Source: Prosthecobacter debontii | GTDB lineage: Bacteria > Verrucomicrobiota > Verrucomicrobiia > Chthoniobacterales > Chthoniobacteraceae | DNA: 44,868 nt | Reading direction: 5' to 3' | Assembly (NCBI GenBank): GCA_945905735.1 | Contig: CAMDQC010000025.1 | Location: 1-44,868, forward strand | Part shown: positions 18,507-26,511 of the stretch, in pieces | How the letters are laid out: each line of letters begins with the position of its first letter | Numbering within the stretch: the stretch's first letter is position 1 | Translations under genes and position numbers: made by a program | The notes under the pieces: generated by a model | The model's input: only the letters and a program-made list of their open reading frames with translations | Databases searched by the model: none | What the model was told of the DNA's origin: nothing

Positions 18507-21230
18507 ATGAAACGATCATCCAGTCCCACAATCGAGCCGCTCGAAGCCCGCATCGCACCCGCGATCACCATCGCGCATCCCATCTTCGACATCAAAGCCG
18601 GCGTCGGCCAGACGGGTATCACCATTGACCTCGGGAAGCTCGTAGATGCGAGCGCCAGCTACCGCACGATTGTCGAGTTCGTGACCAATTTTACCGTCCC
18701 CGGAGCCAGCACGCCCGGCGTGATCCGGCTGGAGTTGTTCGACGATAAGACGCCCCTCACCGTGCAGAACTTCCTCTCGTATGTGAACAACCTGGACACC
18801 GCCAACGACTACGAAGGCACCTACTTTCACCGACTCGTCAACGGCTTCGTGCTGCAAGGCGGCGGCTACAATCCCGTCCCGACCGTGAACAATTTCGGCT
18901 CCCACATTGATACGCCGTACATGGTCCACAACGAGTTCGTGGGCGACGACGCAGAGCTGGACCCCGCCGTGGGCACCATCGCGATGGCGAAAGTCGGCGC
19001 GACCCAAGGCGGCGGCCCGAATAGCGCGACGAGCGAGTTCTTCATCAACTACGCCGACAACTCCGGCATCCTCGATTCGCAGAACGGCGGCTTCACCGTC
19101 TTCGGCAAAGTCGTGCAGGGCATGGATGTGGTGAACGCGCTGGCAAACCTGCGCAAAGTCCCCATCACCAATCTCAGCAGCTCCGGTTCGGAAGGTATCC
19201 CCACGACCGCCGCTAGCGGCGTGCCGACTGAGGCTCAGCTTATCAAAATCACGGAAGCTCGCGTCATCACACCTCCCGCCGGGAATGCAGTGGGCTTCAC
19301 GTTTTCAGCCGATGTTTTGGACAACGTGACCGGCCTGCAAAGCAGCGTCGTGACGCAGACCATTGACGCCAATAACCAACTCCACCTCACCTACAAAAGC
19401 GGCAAGGCCGGCGTGGCAAAAGTGCAGGTCACCGTTTCCAAAAACAACGAGACTAGCGTCGTGGATGAGTTCATCGTCAACGTCCTGCCCAACCTCGTCG
19501 CCAGCGTAGAGCAAAACCTCGGCAGCGTTATTGTCCCTGGGCAAAAAGGTGCGGTCAACGTGGACATCACAAACAACGCCGCAGGCATCGCGAAGGGCGA
19601 CATCAAAGTGCGCCTCTTCCTCTCCGAAGCCACGAGCCTCAACAGCGACATCGAGAGCGGTTTCACCCTCGAAGAAACCGGCACATCCGCCGACATCGAG
19701 ATCACCGCCGACGCCGGGAAATCGATCGCCCTCGCCAGCGGGAAGACGCTCTCGTTGCCGGTAAAATACGAGATTTCTCCCGAGGACTCGCAGAAGCTGA
19801 AAGCCGACGCCACCTACCGCTTGCTGGCCAAAATCGAGAGTCCAGACGGAGCCACCTCCATCCAAGAACTCTTCACCGACGACAACGTCGGCAACATCGC
19901 CAACATCCACACTTTCAAGAACTCCTTCGGCACACTCGACGCGAAGCGCTCCGGCGTCGCCATCACGCTTGCGGAGATCGACGTGCCCAACGTGGACGAC
20001 GCAGCCTCCGACGCGCTCACGCTCATCATCAAAGGCCCCGGCCTCGGCGATGTCGCGCGCAATGCCGACGGCACGATGAACATCACCATCACCGGCACCA
20101 CCAGCGCTACGACGTTCTCCATCAAGACCGCGAAGGGCGTCACCGCCGACATTGACGCGCTCCACATCACCAGCGCCGTCGGCAGCATCAAGCTCGGCAA
20201 CACCTTCATCCACTCCTTCCTCTCGGCCAGCGGCGGCGCAAAAAGTGTCGTCCTCGACAAGCTCGGCGACGGCACAGACTCCGGCAGCCTCGACCTCGGC
20301 GGCGTCACCAATTTCAAGACGAAAGTCACGCTCGGCACTGTGCGCGACGCATCCTTCGACTCCACAACACCGATCAGTCTCCTCACCGCCAAAGAGTGGC
20401 TGAACACCGCCGCCTCCTCGCGCGAAACGCTCACGTTCAACGGGCTCGGAAAGCTCGCGATCAAAGACAGCTTCGCGGCTAACCTCACGGACCTCAGCGG
20501 CAGCACCATCGCCAGCATCGCAGCGGGCAGCATCGCGGGCAGCACCATCACCACTCGTGGCGCGCTCACAGCATTCACCGCAGGAAATGTGAGCGACGCC
20601 ATCCTCACGCTCGGCGACGCGCAACAAGTCGGCACGCTCGGTTCTTCAAAAGGAACCATCGCATTCAAGAGCGTCAATGATACTGCGCTGACTGCTTCCT
20701 ACCCCATCACCTCGCTTGCTGCCGTCTCGTGGATAAATACCGCCAACTCCGCCGTAGAGACTCTCACCTTCCAAGGGCTTGGAACGCTCAAACTTACAGG
20801 CGACCTCGGGGCAAACCTCACGGAAAACAGCGGACTCACCGTCAAGAGCATCACCGTGGGCGGAGAGATCAATGGTGCGACTATCCGCACCACCGGAGAA
20901 CTCACCGCGGTCTCCGTCGGGACGCTCACCAGCTCCACCATCTCCGCTGGCGTCATCGGCGTGCCCACAGTAATCGCAGACCTCGCCAGCGCACGGAACA
21001 TCGGCTCCATCACAGTCAAAGCCGCACTTTCAAACTCCAACATCATCGCCTCGCAGTTCGGGAAAATTTCCGTCGCTGGCGTGGACGGTGCATCGGGCAG
21101 CGGAAAGTTCGGATTCTACGCCGACGCGATAAAGAGCTACGTCCGCTCCGGTGGACCAAAGCTCAGCAGCCTCACCGGAGCCACCGTCGCCGACACCGTA
21201 GGCGCGAACTACGAAGTGCGCGTTTTCTAA
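18507..21230 (+). CDS. RIAPA-tagged cyclophilin-type peptidyl-prolyl isomerase with duplicated C-terminal module
   Basis: A 907-residue protein opening with IEPLEARIAPAI (9-20), the same tag as the preceding protein. A cyclophilin domain follows (about 54-250): VIRLELFDDKTPLTVQNFL, YFHRLVNGFVLQGGG and SEFFINYAD. Arg, Phe and Gln of the first motif are present, but the second has Glu177 where active cyclophilins usually have Gln. The middle (330-460) looks like a CARDB/Ig-type beta domain. Residues about 607-700 and 717-811 are two related copies of one module (compare ETLTFNGLGKL with ETLTFQGLGTL), and the tail resembles the solenoid protein. It begins 21 bp after the previous gene and is followed with no gap by the next. 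Confidence 0.82.
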   Translation: MKRSSSPTIEPLEARIAPAITIAHPIFDIKAGVGQTGITIDLGKLVDASASYRTIVEFVTNFTVPGASTPGVIRLELFDDKTPLTVQNFLSYVNNLDTANDYEGTYFHRLVNGFVLQGGGYNPVPTVNNFGSHIDTPYMVHNEFVGDDAELDPAVGTIAMAKVGATQGGGPNSATSEFFINYADNSGILDSQNGGFTVFGKVVQGMDVVNALANLRKVPITNLSSSGSEGIPTTAASGVPTEAQLIKITEARVITPPAGNAVGFTFSADVLDNVTGLQSSVVTQTIDANNQLHLTYKSGKAGVAKVQVTVSKNNETSVVDEFIVNVLPNLVASVEQNLGSVIVPGQKGAVNVDITNNAAGIAKGDIKVRLFLSEATSLNSDIESGFTLEETGTSADIEITADAGKSIALASGKTLSLPVKYEISPEDSQKLKADATYRLLAKIESPDGATSIQELFTDDNVGNIANIHTFKNSFGTLDAKRSGVAITLAEIDVPNVDDAASDALTLIIKGPGLGDVARNADGTMNITITGTTSATTFSIKTAKGVTADIDALHITSAVGSIKLGNTFIHSFLSASGGAKSVVLDKLGDGTDSGSLDLGGVTNFKTKVTLGTVRDASFDSTTPISLLTAKEWLNTAASSRETLTFNGLGKLAIKDSFAANLTDLSGSTIASIAAGSIAGSTITTRGALTAFTAGNVSDAILTLGDAQQVGTLGSSKGTIAFKSVNDTALTASYPITSLAAVSWINTANSAVETLTFQGLGTLKLTGDLGANLTENSGLTVKSITVGGEINGATIRTTGELTAVSVGTLTSSTISAGVIGVPTVIADLASARNIGSITVKAALSNSNIIASQFGKISVAGVDGASGSGKFGFYADAIKSYVRSGGPKLSSLTGATVADTVGANYEVRVF

Positions 21231-21587
21231 GTGGACACCGCCGCCACACTCGAAGCCGAACTCGCCCGCATGGACGCCGAGTGGCACCGCACGCGCGAGA
21301 CATTCCTCGTGCGCGGCAAGGATGGGAAATTGGGCGAGCCCACCGGCGCAAACCTCATCCCGCGAGTTGTCGTGATGATCGGCAGCGTTGTCGTCATGGC
21401 CTTCCTCTCCGCTACCTCGCTCCCCGCCATCCTGCCCTACATTTGCCTCGTCCCGTTTTCCGTAGCGACCTTCCAGCTCCTCTCCGGCGCGGGGAAATCC
21501 GACGCCTTCGACCGCGCCCGCTCCGCCTACGAAGGCGAACGATCGGCGATCGTTCGGAAGCTGGAGCGAATGACGAATGACGAGTGA
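21231..21587 (+). CDS. Small two-helix membrane protein, coupled to the cyclophilin gene
   Basis: A 118-residue protein that starts with GTG immediately after the TAA of the preceding gene, suggesting translational coupling. A short charged N-terminus (AELARMDAEWHRTRE) is followed by two hydrophobic segments (about 44-60 and 64-84) and a basic C-terminal helix. No known domain was recognised. The last residues (RMTNDE) are encoded by one arm of a palindromic repeat, so the natural end of the protein may have been replaced. An internal ATG at 21270 is an alternative start. Confidence 0.65.
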   Translation: MDTAATLEAELARMDAEWHRTRETFLVRGKDGKLGEPTGANLIPRVVVMIGSVVVMAFLSATSLPAILPYICLVPFSVATFQLLSGAGKSDAFDRARSAYEGERSAIVRKLERMTNDE

Positions 21588-21615
21588 CGAAGTCCATGCC
21601 TCGTCATTCGTCATT
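21569..21615. repeat. Perfect 16-bp palindromic repeat between convergent genes
   Basis: aatgacgaatgacgag (21569-21584) and its exact reverse complement (21600-21615) flank a 15-base loop. The left arm encodes the last residues of the membrane protein and the right arm stops just before the stop codon of the minus-strand gene. It can act as a two-way terminator. The tgacgaatgacga core looks like a dispersed repeat type. Confidence 0.75.
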
Positions 21616-22362
21616 TCACAACTCCCGATAAAACTCCCCCAACTCACTCAACTGCCCATCCGCTTTGAACAGGCTCCCCGGCTTCCCGGCACCGGGTGAG
21701 AAAAATGCGTAGCGTTCGACGAAGGAGAGTCGTTCGAGGATTTTGACGGCACCTTTGAGGAAGCGTTCCTGCGTGTTCTCGTCGGCGTTCCAAGCGTTGA
21801 ACTCCGTGAGCCACACAGGGCGGTCGAAGTCGTGCTTGAGGTCTTTGAGCCAGCTCTCGAACGCGGCGAGGTCGGAGCTTCGGTATTAATGGATCGCGAT
21901 GAAATTTACGCGGAGCTTCCGCTTTTTGACCTCCTTCATAAACTCCCGCAGCCACGCCATCCCGCCGCCGTCGGAGGATGGGGCCGGGCTGCCGAGGCGC
22001 AGCCCGGTGGCCTCCAGCTTGGGCCAAAGGTCGAGCGCCTTCCCGACGGTAAGGTCGCCTTGGCTCTTTCGCTCGGGCTCGTTGAAGCCGAGGAGATGTT
22101 TCGCGCCTCGCGCTTTCAGCCCCGCGACTTGCTCCCAAAAGCCCGCGCGGAAATGCGGCGTGCCCTTCACCATCGGGACAAACTCCACCGTCGGCGAGCT
22201 GCCCCCCTGCGCGCCCCAATCGTAGCGCCAGCTTGCCTTGAGCTTATGCGCAGTGTCCGCGCTCCCGGAGCACGAGCCTTTCTTTTTGGAAGGCGCGCGT
22301 TGTGCCTGAGCGGGGAGAATGAGGAGCGGGGCGAGTGCGAGGAGTCGGCGGCGAGTGATCAT
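21616..22362 (-). pseudogene. Asl1-like (GH128-type) glycosyl hydrolase broken by an in-frame stop
   Basis: The frame starts at 22362 with a Tat-like signal (TRRRLLALAPLLILP) and reads a 248-residue protein if one stop is ignored. Visible blocks are WRYDWGAQG, FVPMVKG, LLGFNEPER (acid/base Glu), APSSDGGGMAWLREFM, VNFIAIH and VWLTEFNAWN (nucleophile Glu), which match the Asl1/GH128 beta-glucanase-like family. After FIAIH the codon at 21886-21888 is TAA, then the same frame continues YRSSDLAAFESWLKDL to the true end. The family has an aromatic residue there, so TAT or TAC to TAA is the likely change. Either a recent pseudogene, a sequencing error or, less likely, read-through. The longer upstream frame, antisense to mdh, is not part of the gene. 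Confidence 0.8.
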
Positions 22363-22494
22363 GATGAGCGTCACTCTTTTCGATGGGGCGTTCGTTTGCA
22401 ATTCCACCCTGTTTGAAAACTTGCGCGTCGTCCCGCTTGCCACGCACGCGGCGACATGCTCCCCTGCGCGCCCATTTTTTAAAACTACTATCCT

Positions 22495-23490
22495 ATGAAA
22501 AATCCAATTCGTGTCGCAGTCACTGGAGCCGCTGGTCAAATCGGCTACTCCCTTCTTTTCCGCATCGCTTCCGGCGCAATGTTCGGCCCGGACCAGCCGG
22601 TCATTTTGCACCTCGTCGAGATTCCCGATGAGAAAGTGCAGGCTGCGCTCGGTGGCGTGGTGATGGAGCTGGATGACTGCGCGTTTCCGCTGCTCAAGGG
22701 CATCGTGCCGACGGGCGATCTCGCCGAGGGATTCAAGGGCGTGAACTGGGCGCTGCTCGTCGGCAGCGTGCCGCGCAAGGCGGGTATGGAGCGTGCGGAT
22801 TTGCTCGGGATCAACGGCAAGATTTTCACCGGCCAAGGCCAAGCAATCGAGAAGAACGCAGCGCAAGATGTGCGCGTCCTCGTCGTTGGAAATCCCTGCA
22901 ACACGAACTGCCTCATCGCCATGAATAACGCGAAGGGCGTGCCCGCAGACCGCTGGTTCGCCATGACGCGCCTCGACGAGAACCGCGCGAAATCGCAGCT
23001 CGCCCGCAAGGCTGGCGTGGATGTCACCGACGTGACGAACCTCGCCATCTGGGGCAACCACAGCGCGACGATGTATCCCGATTTTGCCAACGCGAAAATC
23101 TCCCGCCAAGCGGCGACGGCGGTGATTAAAGATGAAGCGTGGTTGCAGGGGGCGTTCCTCTCCACCGTGCAGCAGCGCGGCGCGGCGATCATCAAAGCAC
23201 GCGGACTCAGCAGCGCCGCGAGCGCCGCGAATGCCGTCGTGGATACCGTCGCCTCGCTCACCACCCGCACGACTTGGGGCGACTGGCACAGCGTCGCTGT
23301 CTGCTCCAACGGCGAGTACGGCTGCGAGAAAGGGCTGATGACCAGCTTCCCCATCCGCACCGTCACCGAGACGAAGTGGGAGATCGTCCCCGACCTGCAA
23401 CTCAGCGCATTCAGCCGCACGAAGATCGACGCCACGATCAATGAGCTGAAAGAAGAGAAGGCGATGGTCGCCGCGCTTCTGCCGAAGTAG
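22495..23490 (+). CDS. mdh: Malate dehydrogenase
   Basis: This 331-residue cytoplasmic enzyme interconverts malate and oxaloacetate with NAD(H) in the TCA cycle. The nucleotide-binding loop is [12 protein letters not shown] (10-21). Substrate-binding arginines lie in the mobile loop ([14 protein letters not shown]: Arg94, Arg100) and at Arg159. The catalytic pair is Asp161 (TRLDENR) and His189 ([10 protein letters not shown]), with VGNPCNTN (131-138) in between. Length and motifs fit the group that includes cytosolic-type and many bacterial malate dehydrogenases of about 330 residues. The start has no Shine-Dalgarno (ctactatcctATG). A hairpin follows 20 bp after the stop. Confidence 0.95.
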   Translation: MKNPIRVAVTGAAGQIGYSLLFRIASGAMFGPDQPVILHLVEIPDEKVQAALGGVVMELDDCAFPLLKGIVPTGDLAEGFKGVNWALLVGSVPRKAGMERADLLGINGKIFTGQGQAIEKNAAQDVRVLVVGNPCNTNCLIAMNNAKGVPADRWFAMTRLDENRAKSQLARKAGVDVTDVTNLAIWGNHSATMYPDFANAKISRQAATAVIKDEAWLQGAFLSTVQQRGAAIIKARGLSSAASAANAVVDTVASLTTRTTWGDWHSVAVCSNGEYGCEKGLMTSFPIRTVTETKWEIVPDLQLSAFSRTKIDATINELKEEKAMVAALLPK

Positions 23491-23510
23491 TCCCCGCTCA
23501 AACGAGACAC

Positions 23511-23551
23511 ACACGCGCTTGGTCGCTTCATGGAAGCCCAAGCGCGTGTTT
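23511..23551 (+). terminator. Hairpin terminator after mdh
   Basis: acacgcgcttgg (23511-23522) pairs perfectly with ccaagcgcgtgt (23538-23549). An inner gcttc/gaagc pairing extends the stem, and ttt follows. It lies between mdh and the methyltransferase gene. Confidence 0.6.
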
Positions 23552-23600
23552 GCGTACGGAGGGCTTCCCACGGCGCGCGGCATCTGCCAGCGTCCGCGCT

Positions 23601-24632
23601 ATGCAACCGCGTCCACTTCGTACTACCGTCATTGGCAGTTATCCGTTTCCGGCTTGGCTGGAGTTTGCCTGCCAGAATCTCGCGCAGTTTGGGAAAGATG
23701 ATCTCGCCGAGATGCAGGACGATGCCGTGGTCTGCGCGTTGAACGATCAGCTTGCGGCAGGGCTCGATGTCGTCACCGATGGGGAGCAGACGCGGCTGGA
23801 TTTTAACCTCTCTTTTTACGGCTACATCGAGGGCATCGAGCTGGAAGGCGCACCGCCGCGCCGCTTCGGCCCGCCCGCGCACGACCAGCGGGGGAAGCAT
23901 CCCGTCGTCGGCGATCTACGCGCCCCGCGTGGGCTCGGCGTGGTAGAGGAGTTCAAGCGGCTCCAGCGACTCGCGCCGTCGTCGGGCGTCACGCTGAAAG
24001 CATCCGTGCCCGGCCCCTACACGCTCAGCGGGCGGCTGCTGCCGAATGCGCAGTATCCCGACCGCGCGGCGCTCACCGAGGCGTTGCTGCCCATCGTCCG
24101 CGCGGAACTCACGGCGCTCGTGGAGGCGGGCTGCACGGAGATCACCGTGGATGAGCCGAGCATGAGCTGCTACGCGCACCGCGAAGACCCGGCGAAATTC
24201 GTCGAGGTCTTCAACCGCACCGTCGAGCCCATCGGGGGCAAATGCCGCCTCTCCACGCACCTCTGCTTTGGCAACTACAAGGCCCGCGCTGTCGGGCTGC
24301 GGCGGTATGCGCCGATGTTCCCGGCATTCCTCGATTTCTCGCTGGATGAAATCCACGTCGAGATGGCGAGCCGCGAGTTTTCCGAGCTGCCCATCATCGC
24401 CGAAATCGCGAAGCGCCGCGACGTGGCTGTGGGCATCGTGGATGTGAAGAGCTACTACATCGAGACGCCCGCTGACATCGCCGCGCGCGTCCGCGAGTGC
24501 CTCCGCTACGCGCCCGCCGACCGGCTCGCCTTTGCACCCGATTGCGGCCTTTCCCAAACCGCCCGCTGGGCCGCCAAGCGCAAGCTCGCCGCGATGGTCG
24601 CTGGAGTGGAACTCGTGCGCGCATCGCTGTAA
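23601..24632 (+). CDS. Stand-alone MetE C-terminal-type methyltransferase
   Basis: A 343-residue protein equal to the C-terminal catalytic half of cobalamin-independent methionine synthase. The start of the domain (LRTTVIGSYPFPAW), VTDGEQTR (58-65) and DEPSMSCYAHRE are typical. The zinc ligands can be placed at His220 and Cys222 (STHLCFGNY), Glu254 (HVEMASREF) and Cys315 (APDCGLSQT). It lacks the N-terminal half of MetE, so it is a core-MetE-like enzyme whose methyl donor may not be methyltetrahydrofolate. The ATG at 23601 gives the family-like start; the frame is open 17 codons further up. The next gene begins 2 bp after its stop. Confidence 0.82.
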   Translation: MQPRPLRTTVIGSYPFPAWLEFACQNLAQFGKDDLAEMQDDAVVCALNDQLAAGLDVVTDGEQTRLDFNLSFYGYIEGIELEGAPPRRFGPPAHDQRGKHPVVGDLRAPRGLGVVEEFKRLQRLAPSSGVTLKASVPGPYTLSGRLLPNAQYPDRAALTEALLPIVRAELTALVEAGCTEITVDEPSMSCYAHREDPAKFVEVFNRTVEPIGGKCRLSTHLCFGNYKARAVGLRRYAPMFPAFLDFSLDEIHVEMASREFSELPIIAEIAKRRDVAVGIVDVKSYYIETPADIAARVRECLRYAPADRLAFAPDCGLSQTARWAAKRKLAAMVAGVELVRASL

Positions 24633-24634
24633 CC

Positions 24635-26284
24635 ATGCGTTTTCTCGCCCTACTCGCCGCCCTCACGGTCACGCTTCTCGGACAGCATCCATCGCTGCCA
24701 AAGCCCGGCACGCTCGACGGCATGGGCGTGAATATCCACTTCACCGACCCGGTGCCGGGCGAGCTGGAGATGATCAAAGCGGCGGGCTTCCGCTGGGTGC
24801 ACACGGACATCACTTGGGTCTCCACCGAGCGCGAGCGTGGCGTGTATGATTTCTCGCGGCAAGAGCGGCTCGTCGCTGCACTCGCGAAGGCTGGGATACG
24901 CGCCTATTTCATCCTCGATTACGGCAACCCGCTCTACGCCGATCCGGGCGACAAGCACCCGTTCACCTCCCGCGCAGGCACGCCGGAGTTTCGGGCCGCG
25001 TTTGTAAAATGGGCCGTCGCCGCCGTCTCGCACTTCCGGGGAAAGGGCATCGTGTGGGAGCTGTGGAACGAGCCAAACAACGAGAACTTCTGGAAGCCGA
25101 AGGCGAACGTCGCCGACTACATTGCGCTGGTGAAAGAGACCGCCGCTGCGCTGGAGGACGCTGGCCTCCGCGCCAAATCGCGCACCGCAAAAACGCCCGG
25201 CGAGTGCTTCGTCGGCCCGGCTGCCAGCAAGTTCGACATGCCTTTTTTCGACGGCTGTTTCGCCGCTGGTCTGCTCGATGTGTTCGATGCCGTGAGCGTC
25301 CACCCTTACCGCCAAGCCGCGCCCGAGACTGCCGCCGACCACTACCGTGAACTGCGCCTCCTCATCCGCCGCCACAGCGCGCGCAGCATTCCCATTATCA
25401 GCGGCGAATGGGGCTATTCGAGCGTGTGGAAGGGTCACAGCGATGAACTCCAAGCGAGCTATCTCCCGCGTATGTTCCTCACCAATCTCGCCAACGACAT
25501 CCCGCTGAGCATCTGGTACGACTGGCGCGACGACGGCGATGACGCCAGCGAGCCCGAGCACCGCTTCGGCATCGTCCGGCGCAGACCGACCGGCGACGCA
25601 AGACAACCCTTCACACCCAAGCCCGCCTACAACGCCGCAAAAGCATTCAGCCAAAGCCCGCTGCGAATCCCCAAGTCACTCCGCCTCCCCGACGACGAGG
25701 CCCCCATTCTCGTCAAAGAGATCCGCCGCGAACTGCGCGGCATCTTCAGCCAGTGTGAGCTGACGGGCGATGGCGACTCGCCTGTGCAAAGTGAGCAGCG
25801 CATCGTCGTGGAGCATCCCAACGTCGGTCCGTGCCCGCTCGGGACGCCAAGCCAGCGTCTTTTTTACAAACTCCCTGCGGGCCCGAAATACCTTCGCATC
25901 GCGCCCAAAGACGACGCCCGAAAAATTGCGGACAAGCCCAAGGAGTTCGCCCTCTGGCTCCACGGCGACGCTCAAGGCGGCACCCCCGCCATCCGGCTGC
26001 GCGATGAAACCGGGCAAATCTTCCAAGCGCGCGGCGAGCCGATCACCTGGACGGGCTGGCGCTACCTCCGCTTCCCCATCGACCCTGAAGCCGACTCCGA
26101 GCAAACGCTCGTCCCTATGCCCGATACCGGCGGGATGCAGCGCATCAAATGGGGAAACTGGGGCGGCGCGAAGGATGGCAAAGTCCACGGCGCACTCTCC
26201 TGGGACACGCTCTTCCTCCTCGACGGCACTAAGCGCGCCATCGAAGGCGACATCTACCTTTCCGCCCCGACGCTCGTTTATTGA
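24635..26284 (+). CDS. Secreted clan GH-A glycoside hydrolase (GH39/GH5-like)
   Basis: A 549-residue protein with a signal peptide (MRFLALLAALTVTLLG). The TIM-barrel part (about 25-340) carries WELWNEPNN with the acid/base Glu146, SVHPYR with His223 and IISGEWGYSS with the likely nucleophile Glu258, the arrangement of clan GH-A. The opening (GVNIHFTDPVPGELEMIKAAGFRWVHTDITW) resembles GH39-type cellulase-like proteins. A C-terminal beta domain (about 370-549, ending LSWDTLFLLDGTKR) looks like an accessory module. The substrate is unknown; a plant or microbial polysaccharide is likely. The TGA stop is the last codon before a MITE-like insertion and is part of its target duplication. Confidence 0.8.
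   Translation: MRFLALLAALTVTLLGQHPSLPKPGTLDGMGVNIHFTDPVPGELEMIKAAGFRWVHTDITWVSTERERGVYDFSRQERLVAALAKAGIRAYFILDYGNPLYADPGDKHPFTSRAGTPEFRAAFVKWAVAAVSHFRGKGIVWELWNEPNNENFWKPKANVADYIALVKETAAALEDAGLRAKSRTAKTPGECFVGPAASKFDMPFFDGCFAAGLLDVFDAVSVHPYRQAAPETAADHYRELRLLIRRHSARSIPIISGEWGYSSVWKGHSDELQASYLPRMFLTNLANDIPLSIWYDWRDDGDDASEPEHRFGIVRRRPTGDARQPFTPKPAYNAAKAFSQSPLRIPKSLRLPDDEAPILVKEIRRELRGIFSQCELTGDGDSPVQSEQRIVVEHPNVGPCPLGTPSQRLFYKLPAGPKYLRIAPKDDARKIADKPKEFALWLHGDAQGGTPAIRLRDETGQIFQARGEPITWTGWRYLRFPIDPEADSEQTLVPMPDTGGMQRIKWGNWGGAKDGKVHGALSWDTLFLLDGTKRAIEGDIYLSAPTLVY
26276..26284 (+). repeat. Left copy of 9-bp target duplication
   Basis: gtttattga, repeated at 26386-26394. It contains the TAT and TGA codons that end the upstream glycosidase gene. 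Confidence 0.7.
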
Positions 26285-26385
26285 GGGTGTGATTAAAAGT
26301 GGCTTGGGCGTCTCGCCCATGAGTGTGGCTCCTTCATGGGCGAGACGCCCAAGCCACGGGCATTACTCCACTTTCAATCACACCC
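26285..26385. mobile_element. MITE-like palindromic element of 101 bp
   Basis: The outer arms gggtgtgattaaaagt (26285-26300) and the inverse at 26370-26385 match at 15 of 16 positions. The inner 24-bp arms (26299-26322 and 26334-26357) are perfectly inverted around an 11-base loop, and each contains its own mini-palindrome tgggcgtctcgccca. The 9-bp sequence gtttattga occurs on both sides (26276-26284 and 26386-26394), as expected for a target duplication. There is no coding capacity. Confidence 0.8.
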
Positions 26386-26394
26386 GTTTATTGA
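26386..26394 (+). repeat. Right copy of 9-bp target duplication
   Basis: gtttattga, identical to 26276-26284, directly after the right terminal repeat of the palindromic element. Confidence 0.7.
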
Positions 26395-26412
26395 AGAGCG
26401 TCGGTTTCGTGC

Positions 26413-26441
26413 TTGGCGGGGGCGATGGCGCTGGCTACTAA
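26413..26441 (+). promoter_or_regulatory. Candidate sigma-70-type promoter for the kinase gene
   Basis: TTGGCG (26413-26418) and TACTAA (26436-26441) are separated by 17 bases, close to the consensus layout. They lie about 70 bp before the start of the kinase gene and after the MITE-like element, so the element has not cut this promoter off. Confidence 0.4.
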
Positions 26442-26511
26442 ACTCGCCATGTTTATCCCAGCCGCTCGCGCCCGTAATCAGTCGTCTCCTTTCCACCGCT
26501 TCTAAACGTCT

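Noticed and set aside
22363..23583. N-terminal extension of the broken hydrolase frame
   Set aside because: It is antisense to malate dehydrogenase; a Tat-type signal at 22362 marks the real start.
26285..26385. Intrinsic terminator of the glycosidase gene
   Set aside because: It could act as one, but there is no T tract, and the flanking 9-bp duplication and terminal repeats fit a mobile element better.
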